A stretch of DNA of 10,665 nucleotides, taken from Erysipelotrichaceae bacterium. GTDB lineage: Bacteria; Bacillota_I; Bacilli_A; Erysipelotrichales; Coprobacillaceae. The notes beneath the pieces were generated by a model that was given only the letters and a program-made list of their open reading frames with translations, did not search any database and was not told where the DNA came from. Location: contig JAJQGQ010000072.1 in the NCBI GenBank assembly GCA_021200395.1, positions 1 through 10,665 of the forward strand, written 5' to 3'. The translations under genes and the position numbers were made by a program. Shown piece after piece: positions 1 through 7,250 of the stretch. Each line of letters begins with the position of its first letter. Position 1 is the first letter of the stretch.

Positions 1-2
1 AA

Positions 3-2345
3 ATACACGAGGATACATATGATTATTTACTAGATTCTATTCCTTTTATTGTAGTGAATGAATATATTAACAGAGATTGGTTAGATCATATCTTTATTAA
101 ACTTACTGAAGTTTTTGCCAGTGAAATCAAAGATTATCAAGGTTCGGTACAATTTTATTTAACTGAAAAATCACAGAATCTCACAGTTGCTCATAGAATC
201 TATTTTCATTTAGTAGATTTGGATGATAAAAATTATCCTTTTGCTTTTATGGCATCTTATGCGACTAAAACAAATAATAAAATAGAACATGTCCCTTTAA
301 AATATGCATTAGAAGAATATAAAGATGATAGGTTAAAACTTATATCATTGTTATCATGCTTAAATAAAGTAGCAGAAGTATCACCACTCATTGCTCATTT
401 TATGGAAACAGGTGAAATGTTTCATCCTGTCAAATTAACAGCTAAAGAAGCTTATGACTTGTTATTATGTGTTCCTGAGATTGAAAAATGTCATATTAAA
501 TGTCGTGTGCCTAATTGGTGGCGTAAGAAGAATTCATCGGTATCTATTAATGTTAGTATAGGTGATAGAGAACCATCGACTGTTGGTTTTAATGCTATAT
601 TAGAGATGGATGCTAGATTAGCAGTTAACGGACAAAAGCTATCAGATGCAGAAATAGAAGAATTGTTGGATCACGAAGAAGGTTTAGTATGGTTTAAAGG
701 ACAATGGGTTGAAATCAATCATCATCGTTTAGAAGAACTATTAGAACATGTGAAGGAATATGATGGTACTGTTACATTAAAAGAAGCTTTCCAATCACAA
801 ATGGAGGCTGAAGATATTGATGTAGATAATGGTGTGACAATTTCTAATGGTGAATGGCTTAATAATATGGTTAATAATCTAAGAGATCCTAATCGTATGA
901 ATATAAGTGAAGTACCACATATTAATGCTACACTTAGGCCATATCAACAAAGTGGTTATACATGGTTGAATTATATGAATCAGTTTGGTTTTGGGGCTTG
1001 TTTGGCTGATGATATGGGTTTAGGTAAGACATTACAGGTATTAACATTTTTAGAAAATATGTACGCACAAAACCAAAATGCTCATGCATTACTTATTGTG
1101 CCTGCTTCATTACTAGGAAACTGGTCTAAAGAAATCGAAAAATTTGTACCTGATTTAAACTATTATATAGCTCATGGTATGAATGCTGATTTTATGAGTG
1201 AAGAACTTAGGAAACATCAACCTTTCTTAGTTATCACAACTTATGCAATGGCGTCTAAAATACAATATTTAAATGATATAATTTGGGATTGCTTAATTTT
1301 AGATGAAGCGCAAGCTATCAAAAATCCACAAACAAAACAAACAAGAAATATTAAGAAAATTAATTCAAAGATGCGTATTGCTATGACAGGTACACCAATT
1401 GAAAATGAATTAACAAATCTATGGTCATTATTTGATTTCTTAAATAAAGGTTTATTAGGATCATCAGACGATTTTAAGAAATTTAGTAAGACATTAGAAT
1501 ATAAACCACAAAATATGACAAAACTTAGAAACATGGTATCGCCCTTTATATTAAGAAGAGTTAAGACTGATAAATCAATTATTAGTGATTTACCTGATAA
1601 AATAGAAGTTATCGATCATATAGATCTCACTAAAAAACAACAAGCTTATTATCAACGACTTACAAAAGATGTTATTGAACAAATAGAAAATAGTACATCG
1701 TCTGTGCAAAGAAGAGGTATTATTTTATCAGCTCTTACCAAATATAAACAAATATGTAATCATCCTGATCAATACTTGCATAAAACAGATTATATTGCTA
1801 GAGAAAGTGGTAAATTTGAAATGTTAAAAAGTATTTGTGAAACAATTTATACAAAAAGAGAACGTGTTTTAGTATTTACACAATATCGTGAAATTTGTGA
1901 TTATTTATCAGAATATCTAGAAACAATATTCCATAAAGAAGGATTCGTATTACATGGTGGCACTCCTGTAAAAAAACGACAGGAAATTGTAGAAAGATTT
2001 AATAGTGATGAAGAGTATATTCCTTATATTGTTTTATCACTTAAAGCAGCTGGTACAGGATTAAATTTAGTTGGTGCTAACCATGTCATTCATTTTGATA
2101 GATGGTGGAATCCAGCTGTCGAAAATCAGGCAAGTGATCGTGCTTTTAGAATTGGACAAAAGAAAAATGTATTTGTACATAAGTTTGTATGTAATGGTAC
2201 TATTGAAGAAAAGATAGATAAGATGATTGAATCAAAACAAGCTTTGGCTGATGAAATCATTACTACTGATACAAAGTGGATAACAGAAATGAGTAATGAT
2301 GAATTACTGAATTTATTAACATTGGATGGTGATACAAATGAGTAG
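3..2345 (+). CDS. SNF2-family DEAD/DEAH-box helicase (YwqA/HelZ type), 5' end outside the window
   Basis: ATP-dependent double-stranded DNA translocase of the SNF2 class. The frame is open to the left edge (it reads IHEDTYDY from position 3), so the GTG at 54 is very unlikely to be the start and the gene is 5'-partial. Residues below are numbered from position 54. About 128-235 resemble the bacterial SNF2-associated domain PF12419 (VPNWWRKK at 152-159, then a long acidic helix). The helicase core follows: LRPYQQ entry, Walker A DDMGLGKT 319-326, DEAQ motif II 417-420, MTGTPIENE motif III from 444, and motif VI QASDRAFRIGQ 692-702. Both RecA-like lobes are therefore complete. The stop overlaps the next gene's start by 8 bases, so the SWIM protein is co-translated and probably a partner. 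Bacillus ywqA-ywqB has the same order. The biological role of this family is poorly known; a repair, recombination or transcription-recycling function is inference. Confidence 0.93.
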   Translation: MHEDTYDYLLDSIPFIVVNEYINRDWLDHIFIKLTEVFASEIKDYQGSVQFYLTEKSQNLTVAHRIYFHLVDLDDKNYPFAFMASYATKTNNKIEHVPLKYALEEYKDDRLKLISLLSCLNKVAEVSPLIAHFMETGEMFHPVKLTAKEAYDLLLCVPEIEKCHIKCRVPNWWRKKNSSVSINVSIGDREPSTVGFNAILEMDARLAVNGQKLSDAEIEELLDHEEGLVWFKGQWVEINHHRLEELLEHVKEYDGTVTLKEAFQSQMEAEDIDVDNGVTISNGEWLNNMVNNLRDPNRMNISEVPHINATLRPYQQSGYTWLNYMNQFGFGACLADDMGLGKTLQVLTFLENMYAQNQNAHALLIVPASLLGNWSKEIEKFVPDLNYYIAHGMNADFMSEELRKHQPFLVITTYAMASKIQYLNDIIWDCLILDEAQAIKNPQTKQTRNIKKINSKMRIAMTGTPIENELTNLWSLFDFLNKGLLGSSDDFKKFSKTLEYKPQNMTKLRNMVSPFILRRVKTDKSIISDLPDKIEVIDHIDLTKKQQAYYQRLTKDVIEQIENSTSSVQRRGIILSALTKYKQICNHPDQYLHKTDYIARESGKFEMLKSICETIYTKRERVLVFTQYREICDYLSEYLETIFHKEGFVLHGGTPVKKRQEIVERFNSDEEYIPYIVLSLKAAGTGLNLVGANHVIHFDRWWNPAVENQASDRAFRIGQKKNVFVHKFVCNGTIEEKIDKMIESKQALADEIITTDTKWITEMSNDELLNLLTLDGDTNE

Positions 2346-3063
2346 ATATTGGAATTATCAAACAACCTATGAGCAGTTATCGGCTCAAGAGTTAAGACAA
2401 AAAGCCCATGAAAGTGTAACAAATGCTAAGAAAAAAGGAAGGGTTATGGAACCAGTCATTCCTCACTCTGATGATATAGCAACCAGCTGGTGGGGTCAGG
2501 CATGGTGTCAAAATATTGAAAAATATGCTGATTATAAAACCAGACTTAGTAGAGGTAAACATTATATTTTATCAGGTGCTGTTATTGATTTGAAAATTCA
2601 AAAAGGTAAGATTATATCAAGGGTACAAGGTAATAGAAAAGCACCATATTGTGTTGAAATTAGGATAAGTCGTCTAAGTGAAGAACGTATACAAGCAATT
2701 ATGAAACAATGCAGTCAAAAGATTGAAAATATGGAAGAATTGATTAAAGGTAATTTTCCTGATGATTTAAAGGACTTGTTTACTGGAGATGAAGGCTTAT
2801 TTCCTAATCCAACAGAAATTAATTATTTTTGTAGCTGTCCTGACTGGGCATTGATGTGCAAGCATGTTGCAGCAACACTATATGGAGTGGCTGTCAGATT
2901 TGATGAAAATCCATTCTTATTTTTCGAACTTAGAGGTATTGACATTGATCGTTTCATTGATATAGCTTTAAAGAGTAGAGTAGAAATGATGCTTGATCAT
3001 TCTAATAATTTGACATCTAGAGTTATTGATGATGATAGAGTGTTTGATATATTTAAATTTTAA
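2338..3063 (+). CDS. SWIM-type zinc-finger protein, YwqB-like partner of the SNF2 helicase
   Basis: A 241-residue protein. The start is taken as the ATG at 2338 inside ATGAGTAG, which overlaps the helicase stop. An in-frame ATG at 2326 would add four residues but has no better ribosome binding site. The N-terminal half holds the family block SWWGQAWCQNIEKYADY, a basic stretch and VQGNRKAPYCVEI. The SWIM zinc site is C165-x-C167-x6-C174-x-H176 (CSCPDWALMCKH), with all four ligands present. It is followed by ENPFLFFELRGID, typical of proteins encoded beside SNF2 helicases. SWIM domains bind DNA or proteins. In many bacteria the SWIM domain is fused to the SNF2 helicase; here it is a separate gene, so the two products probably act as one complex (inference). 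No promoter is visible between the two genes. Confidence 0.92.
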   Translation: MSRYWNYQTTYEQLSAQELRQKAHESVTNAKKKGRVMEPVIPHSDDIATSWWGQAWCQNIEKYADYKTRLSRGKHYILSGAVIDLKIQKGKIISRVQGNRKAPYCVEIRISRLSEERIQAIMKQCSQKIENMEELIKGNFPDDLKDLFTGDEGLFPNPTEINYFCSCPDWALMCKHVAATLYGVAVRFDENPFLFFELRGIDIDRFIDIALKSRVEMMLDHSNNLTSRVIDDDRVFDIFKF

Positions 3064-3072
3064 ATTGCTTTA

Positions 3073-3097
3073 TAAATTGATATAAAAAGTCAATTTA
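3073..3097. repeat. 8-bp perfect inverted repeat overlapping a -35 box
   Basis: TAAATTGA (3073-3080) and TCAATTTA (3090-3097) are exact inverted copies separated by 9 bases. The left arm covers the first four bases of the TTGATA -35 element and the right arm ends just before the TATAAT -10 element. It could be an operator for the ATPase-nuclease promoter or a weak AT-rich hairpin at the end of the helicase/SWIM transcript. There is no T-tract, so it is not a convincing terminator. Confidence 0.5.
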
Positions 3098-3105
3098 GAT
3101 ATAAT
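3077..3105 (+). promoter_or_regulatory. Sigma-A type promoter for the ATPase-nuclease gene
   Basis: TTGATA (3077-3082) and a consensus TATAAT (3100-3105) are separated by exactly 17 bases. Transcription should begin near 3112, at the edge of the Shine-Dalgarno AGGAGG (3113-3118). This leaves a leader of about 16 bases before the ATG at 3128. The gene therefore appears to be expressed independently of the upstream helicase operon. Confidence 0.8.
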
Positions 3106-3127
3106 AAACAAAAGGAGGACGATCCAT

Positions 3128-4702
3128 ATGGGTATTTATTTAAATCCTGATAATAAAAATTTTGAATTCTTAAAAAAGGAAGATATATTTGTTGATAAGT
3201 CATTAATGATTTCTATTATTAATAAATATATTAATAAAGAAAATCGTTTTGTTTGTGTATCAAGACCAAGACGATTTGGCAAAAGTACTGATGCTAATAT
3301 GCTTGTTGCTTATTATTCTAAAGGTTGTTCATCCAATTATTTGTTTGATGATTTGAAGATTTCACAAATTGATGATTATCAACAACATCTTAATAAATAT
3401 AATATTATTGCGATTGATATCATGGATTTTTACTATAAGTTTAAAGATATTAAGGATATGAAAGCACATATTACTAAAATATTGATGATAGAAATTAAAC
3501 GTGAATTTCCAGATGTATTCTTTTATGATGATCAAGATCTTTCACTGTCATTATTGAATGTCTATGATCAAGTAGGGGAACAATTTATATTTATTCTTGA
3601 TGAATGGGATTGTGTTCTAAGAGATCCACAATCTGATGAAGAAAAAAAGAAACAATTTCTTGAATTTTTACGTACTCTCTTTAAAACAAAAACTTGCATT
3701 TCGTTAGTTTATATGACAGGTATATTACCTATTAAAAAATACGGTGATGAAAGTGCTTTAAATATGTTTGATGAAATTAGTATGATCGAACCAAAACCGC
3801 TGGAAGAGTTTATGGGTTTTACAGAAAATGAGGTTAAACAGTTATGTATAGAAAATAATATGGATTTTAATGAAATGAAGTTATGGTATGATGGTTATCA
3901 CATAACTAATGAGGTATCTATTTATAGTCCAAGATCCGTCGTTAAAGCTATATCTACTAAAACATGTAGAAGTTATTGGACAAAAACTGGGACATTCGAT
4001 AGTTTAAGTAAGTATATTAATATGAATTTTGATGGCTTGAAAGAAACTATTATTCAATTGCTTGCTGGAGAAAAGATTAAAGTAGATACTGAAGGTTTTC
4101 AAAATGATATGTCAATATTTAAAAATAAAGACGATGTTTTAACAATGCTTGTTCATCTAGGATATTTAGGATATCATAGAGAAACAGGAACAGTCTATAT
4201 TCCTAATAAAGAAGTTGTTAATTCTTTTATACAATCCATTAAAACAACTAAATATGAAAAAACATATCAAGCTATATATAATGCTCAAAGTTTGTTAGAA
4301 TCAACTTGGCAATTAGATGAAGAAAAAGTAGCAAAAGGGTTAGAAGAAGTTCATGACTCGTTTATCAATTCTAATTTAGAATACAATGATGAGAATTCTT
4401 TATATACAACAATTATGTTAGCCTATTATACAACTAGAGATTATTATACACCTATTAGAGAATTACCAACAGGTAAAGGATTTTGTGATATAGCATTTAT
4501 TCCATTTAAATCTGACTATCCAGCTATGATTATTGAGCTTAAATATGATAAAAATGTTGAGACAGCTATTAATCAGATTAAGGATAAAAACTATGTTCAA
4601 AGCTTAGAACATTATCATGGTAATTTATTGTTAATTGGAATAAATTACGATAAGAAAGATAAAAAACACTTTGCTAAAATAGAGAGATTTATAAAAGAGT
4701 AA
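3128..4702 (+). CDS. AAA-ATPase-like / PD-(D/E)XK nuclease fusion protein (PF09820 + PF08011 type)
   Basis: A 524-residue, apparently complete protein of the family once called DUF1703. The start is fixed by AGGAGG 9 bases upstream. The N-terminal hallmark FVDKS (21-25) precedes Walker A SRPRRFGKST (45-54, K52), and Walker B with sensor-like acid is ILDEWD (D158, E159, D161). A middle helical region contains LWYDGYH. The C-terminus carries the nuclease core: D454 in GFCDIAFIP, E470-L-K472 in IIELK, and Q483 in the following helix (AINQIKDKNY), a complete PD-(D/E)XK constellation. The protein is predicted cytosolic. This family is abundant and often multicopy in gut anaerobes, but its substrate is not established; DNA cleavage or mobile-element/phage-related roles have been suggested only by domain logic. 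The gene has its own promoter and terminator, so any link to the helicase genes is positional. Confidence 0.92.
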   Translation: MGIYLNPDNKNFEFLKKEDIFVDKSLMISIINKYINKENRFVCVSRPRRFGKSTDANMLVAYYSKGCSSNYLFDDLKISQIDDYQQHLNKYNIIAIDIMDFYYKFKDIKDMKAHITKILMIEIKREFPDVFFYDDQDLSLSLLNVYDQVGEQFIFILDEWDCVLRDPQSDEEKKKQFLEFLRTLFKTKTCISLVYMTGILPIKKYGDESALNMFDEISMIEPKPLEEFMGFTENEVKQLCIENNMDFNEMKLWYDGYHITNEVSIYSPRSVVKAISTKTCRSYWTKTGTFDSLSKYINMNFDGLKETIIQLLAGEKIKVDTEGFQNDMSIFKNKDDVLTMLVHLGYLGYHRETGTVYIPNKEVVNSFIQSIKTTKYEKTYQAIYNAQSLLESTWQLDEEKVAKGLEEVHDSFINSNLEYNDENSLYTTIMLAYYTTRDYYTPIRELPTGKGFCDIAFIPFKSDYPAMIIELKYDKNVETAINQIKDKNYVQSLEHYHGNLLLIGINYDKKDKKHFAKIERFIKE

Positions 4703-4719
4703 CTCAAATTATTAATAAA

Positions 4720-4748
4720 AAAGCTTCAATCAAAGTGATTGAGGCTTT
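4720..4748 (+). terminator. Intrinsic terminator after the ATPase-nuclease gene, probably bidirectional
   Basis: A 13-bp stem is formed by AAAGCTTCAATCA (4720-4732) and TGATTGAGGCTTT (4736-4748) with a 3-base loop and one T-G wobble. The plus-strand tail is TCTCTATTT. On the minus strand the same stem is followed by TTTTTT, so it can also stop transcription leaving pspA. Confidence 0.82.
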
Positions 4749-4766
4749 CTCTATTTAATTAATGAA

Positions 4767-4791
4767 AAATGGGCTTTTTATAAGCCCATTT
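4767..4791 (-). terminator. Terminator hairpin overlapping the 3' end of pspA
   Basis: AAATGGGCTT (4767-4776) and AAGCCCATTT (4782-4791) form a perfect 10-bp stem with a 5-base loop. On the minus strand the 5' arm encodes the last codons of pspA (Met-Gly-Leu) and the stop lies in the loop region. On the plus strand the tail is CTTTTTT, so the hairpin also works as a second barrier to readthrough from the ATPase-nuclease gene. Confidence 0.8.
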
Positions 4792-5452
4792 CTTTTTTCA
4801 ATTTTTCTAATTCATCATCAACTGATGCATCAACACCAGAATATTTAGCTTCTAAATCAACAGCTTCATCAACAGGTGTTTCATTTAATTCTGCCATAGA
4901 ATTAACTTCATCCAACATACGATCGGCTTTTTCTTCCATTTTTTCAAAAGCTCTCATAGATGAATTAGCTGCATCCATTGATCCGCTAATCTTATTGATT
5001 TTTTCTTGAGTCTTAGCAACTGCAACTTTAGCTTTAACGTTCTTTCTTCTTTGTTCAAGAGTTTGAATATCTTTTGTTAATTTATCATGCATTTGTCTCA
5101 TCTTTACAGCATTGTCATGTGCAATATCATAAGCTTTTTGCAATTCAATACCATTTGTTTGATATTCTTGTTTCTTTGCTAAGAAGACTTTAGCATCATC
5201 TTCATTACCAGCTTTTAAAGCTTTTCTAGCTAAACCATCATATTTAGAAATATTAGCATCATTATCATCTAATAATCTCTTACAACGTTTTTCTTCAGCC
5301 ATAATGCCAGCTGTTTCCTTTTTAACTTCTGCTAATTGTTCAGTTAATTGTCTCATATATTCATCAATCATTTTAGCTGGATCTTCTGCTTTATCTAACA
5401 AAGCATTAATATTAGCAGACATAATATCTTTAAATCTTGAAATAATTCCCAT
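4778..5452 (-). CDS. pspA: PspA/IM30 (LiaH-like) phage-shock membrane-stress protein
   Basis: A 224-residue coiled-coil protein of the PspA/IM30 (ESCRT-III-like) family, which assembles on the inner leaflet of the membrane and stabilises damaged membranes. The N-terminus MGIISRFKDIMSANINALLDKAEDP is close to the classical PspA start, including the conserved Pro25 of the AEDP motif that separates the membrane-binding amphipathic helices. Long Lys/Glu/Gln-rich helices follow (about 26-190), with the family signature near AKVFLAKKQEYQ and TLEQRRKN. The C-terminal tail is acidic and ends in LEKLKKEMGL. Length is normal. AAGGAG lies 7 bases before the ATG, inside the upstream gene, whose last 23 bases overlap this gene, so translation is probably coupled. 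No PspF, PspB or PspC homologue is visible. Its partner here is the TPM-type membrane protein. Confidence 0.95.
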   Translation of the reverse strand: MGIISRFKDIMSANINALLDKAEDPAKMIDEYMRQLTEQLAEVKKETAGIMAEEKRCKRLLDDNDANISKYDGLARKALKAGNEDDAKVFLAKKQEYQTNGIELQKAYDIAHDNAVKMRQMHDKLTKDIQTLEQRRKNVKAKVAVAKTQEKINKISGSMDAANSSMRAFEKMEEKADRMLDEVNSMAELNETPVDEAVDLEAKYSGVDASVDDELEKLKKEMGL

Positions 5453-6527
5453 AATTTTTCTCCTTATTATTTATATTTTTTTCTAAATCACTTAAATCTT
5501 CATCGCCAAAAGTTTCCAAAGGTTTATCTAATATTTCTTTTGTATATTCTTCTCTTTCCTTATCTCTTTTGGCTTTATTTTTGAGTATCAAGTATATCAC
5601 TATAACAACTGCAACCACACCGACAACAACAATCGCAATTCTTGCAAAATCCCAACCATTCGTTGGTGTAGACATAATTGAATCGGCTGTAGCTGAGAAA
5701 GTATTACTGATCATTTGTTCTATTGATAATGATGTATCATAATAGTAAGTATTAAAATATCCTTCAAAAATATTCAAAGCTTCATTATCCATGATTGTAT
5801 CAGCACTATAACCCGCTAGATATCTAAACTCACCATCCATATCTTCACTATCATTATAACATGCAAAGTATGCAAAGATAAAATGACCTTCATCGCTAAA
5901 CTTTTCTTCATAGATTTCATCAAGATACTCATCAGCAGCAGTTGTATCAAATGTACTTTCATCCTTCCAATAATCATCAGAATAGGCAATAAATGCGATA
6001 TAAGGTTGTACACCTGTTTGATTATAGAAGTCTTCTAATCCACTAATCATTTGATTAGGACTACGAATCCAACCTAAATCATCTTGATACCAATCTGTTT
6101 TACTGACAACACCTTCAAGTTTTGTACGTTCAGTTGTATTTTCTGTCACACTACTTGAATAACTTGTATCATAATTATTGGATGTTCCAATGAATGCACT
6201 CATTGTACAACAAACAATACTCAACATAACAAGTACAACTATTATTGTAGATAATAAACCACTGCGTCTACGTCTACCTCCAGGTGGTGGTGGAGCTCCA
6301 TAATATCTTGGTCCTCCAAAAAAGAACATACCTCCACCTCTTGGTCTTGGTCCAGGATCACGTCTAGGACCTCCTCCATAATTATTTCGTGGTCCGCTTG
6401 ATCGGCCACCTCCACCAGAAAATCCTCCACCTGATGATCTACCACCACCAGAGAATCCTCCAGAAGATCGGCCTCCACCGAAGCCACCACTGCTGCGGCC
6501 GCCTCCGCCGCCTCCACTTCTTCCCAT
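5430..6527 (-). CDS. Two-helix membrane protein with extracytoplasmic TPM-like domain and Gly/Arg/Ser-rich N-terminal head
   Basis: A 365-residue protein. Residues 1-66 are low complexity with RSSGG units at 11, 20, 30 and 42, followed by GGMFFFGGPRYYGAPPPP and RRRR at 85-88. Transmembrane helix 1 is about 91-113. An acidic extracytoplasmic domain (about 135-295) resembles TPM domains (FYNQTGVQPYIAFIAYSDD). Helix 2 is about 296-315, and a charged cytosolic tail contains ILDKPLETFGDEDLSDLE. Positive charges before helix 1 and after helix 2 place both termini inside. The start has GAGGTG 5 bases upstream. The gene heads an operon with pspA and overlaps it by 23 bases. A role as a membrane anchor or stress sensor for PspA is inferred from context. 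TPM domains have been linked to phosphatase or photosystem-repair functions in other organisms, but the catalytic status here cannot be judged by eye. Confidence 0.8.
   Translation of the reverse strand: MGRSGGGGGGRSSGGFGGGRSSGGFSGGGRSSGGGFSGGGGRSSGPRNNYGGGPRRDPGPRPRGGGMFFFGGPRYYGAPPPPGGRRRRSGLLSTIIVVLVMLSIVCCTMSAFIGTSNNYDTSYSSSVTENTTERTKLEGVVSKTDWYQDDLGWIRSPNQMISGLEDFYNQTGVQPYIAFIAYSDDYWKDESTFDTTAADEYLDEIYEEKFSDEGHFIFAYFACYNDSEDMDGEFRYLAGYSADTIMDNEALNIFEGYFNTYYYDTSLSIEQMISNTFSATADSIMSTPTNGWDFARIAIVVVGVVAVVIVIYLILKNKAKRDKEREEYTKEILDKPLETFGDEDLSDLEKNINNKEKNYGNYFKI
6393..6497 (-). repeat. In-frame degenerate tandem repeat encoding RSSGG-F-(S)GGG units
   Basis: Residues 11-45 of the TPM-like protein consist of units RSSGGFGGG, RSSGGFSGGG, RSSGGGFSGGGG and a final RSSG. 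Unit length varies from 9 to 12 residues, which suggests growth and shrinkage by replication slippage in whole codons. The DNA is far more GC-rich than the rest of the window because of Gly, Arg and Ser codons. Confidence 0.85.
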
Positions 6528-6548
6528 ATGTTCACCTCACTCACAATC

Positions 6549-6557
6549 ATTATATCA
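6549..6557 (-). promoter_or_regulatory. Extended -10 promoter for the TPM-pspA operon
   Basis: On the minus strand the sequence reads TGATATAAT, a consensus -10 (TATAAT, plus coordinates 6549-6554) preceded by the TGn extension. There is no good -35 box at 17 bases, which is usual for extended -10 promoters. The expected start near 6542 gives a leader of about 15 bases to the ATG at 6527, beginning at the ribosome binding site. Confidence 0.6.
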
Positions 6558-6570
6558 GAAAAGAAGCTTT

Positions 6571-6584
6571 ATTTTTATAAAAAT
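6571..6584. repeat. 14-base AT palindrome upstream of the TPM-pspA promoter
   Basis: ATTTTTATAAAAAT is a perfect palindrome lying 13 bases upstream of the extended -10 element, in the place where a -35 box would be. It may be an operator or activator site, or simply an A/T tract. In this AT-rich background chance occurrence is possible. Confidence 0.35.
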
Positions 6585-6705
6585 ATCAATTTCTCATAAA
6601 ATTAATCACTTCTTTACTTATATGAGTCTTCGGATATCTTTATGATTATATTATATGGATGAATTATGACTTTTATATGTACAAGTTAATTATTTCACAA
6701 AATAT

Positions 6706-7240
6706 TTATTTGCTATAATTTATATTTTGAAAATGCTTTATAATTTCAAATAATTCTCCTTTAGTTTCATGTTTATTATTTAAAACCCAATTTAAACATA
6801 TTGAAGTTAGGGGTTCATAAATATAACTAATAAAATATTCTGGATAAGCTTGTATAAACGGATCATCAGATCTTTCCTTAATGATTTCAGAAATGAGATG
6901 AATGTTATCTTTAGTTAAATAATCTAGGACATCCCATTTTTAACGATAAATATAAATCTGACCATTTATTAAATGTATCAATCATCGTTTTAATAAATTC
7001 ATCGTTATAAAAATAGTTTATATCATTCATCTTTGGAATACATAATTCATTAAGCATGTTCAAATATAAGTCAGAAAATATAACATCTTTGTTTTGATAA
7101 TGACTATAAAATGTTTGTCTAGAAATTGATGCTTTTTGACAAATTTCTGTAATTGTTATTAGTTCATAAGGTTTGTTTTTTAATAACGAAGTGAACGCTT
7201 GTATAATTTTTTTCTTTGATTGTAATGCTTCTTTTCTCAT
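6706..7240 (-). pseudogene. TetR/AcrR-family transcriptional regulator broken by a one-base frameshift
   Basis: The gene begins at the ATG at 7238-7240 with AAGGA 9 bases upstream. The first frame gives 109 residues: a TetR DNA-binding domain with helix-turn-helix about 29-48 (ITITEICQKASISRQTFYSHY) and a start of the ligand domain, then a false end KMGCPRLFN. Removing one base from the A run at 6937-6941 joins K101 to a second frame that stays open for 76 more codons to a TAA at 6706-6708. This second part begins WDVLDYLTKDN and includes IYEPLTSICLNWVLNN, typical of a TetR C-terminal domain. The rebuilt protein has 177 residues, normal for the family. The gene diverges from the dehydrogenase and a palindrome lies between them, so it probably regulated itself and that gene. 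A sequencing or assembly error in the homopolymer is the main alternative to real decay. Confidence 0.85.
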
Positions 7241-7250
7241 AATACCACTT

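Noticed and set aside
54..56. GTG as the start codon of the SNF2 helicase
   Set aside because: The same frame is open to the left edge of the window and no ribosome binding site precedes the GTG, so the gene is 5'-partial.
2326..2328. ATG at 2326 as the start of the SWIM protein
   Set aside because: It has no clear Shine-Dalgarno sequence, and the ATG at 2338 gives the usual stop-start overlap; the difference is only four residues.
6242..6550. Minus-strand 102-codon frame over the Gly-rich region
   Set aside because: It is an out-of-frame shadow of the Gly/Arg/Ser repeat, which yields Ala/Glu/Val-rich nonsense; the TPM-like frame has the membrane helices and domain.
6528..6705. Small gene or structured RNA between the TPM-pspA operon and the tetR-like gene
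   Set aside because: No open frame with a ribosome binding site and no stable stem were found; only the promoter and the AT palindrome are supported. A C(TTCG)G loop near 6639 has too few pairs.
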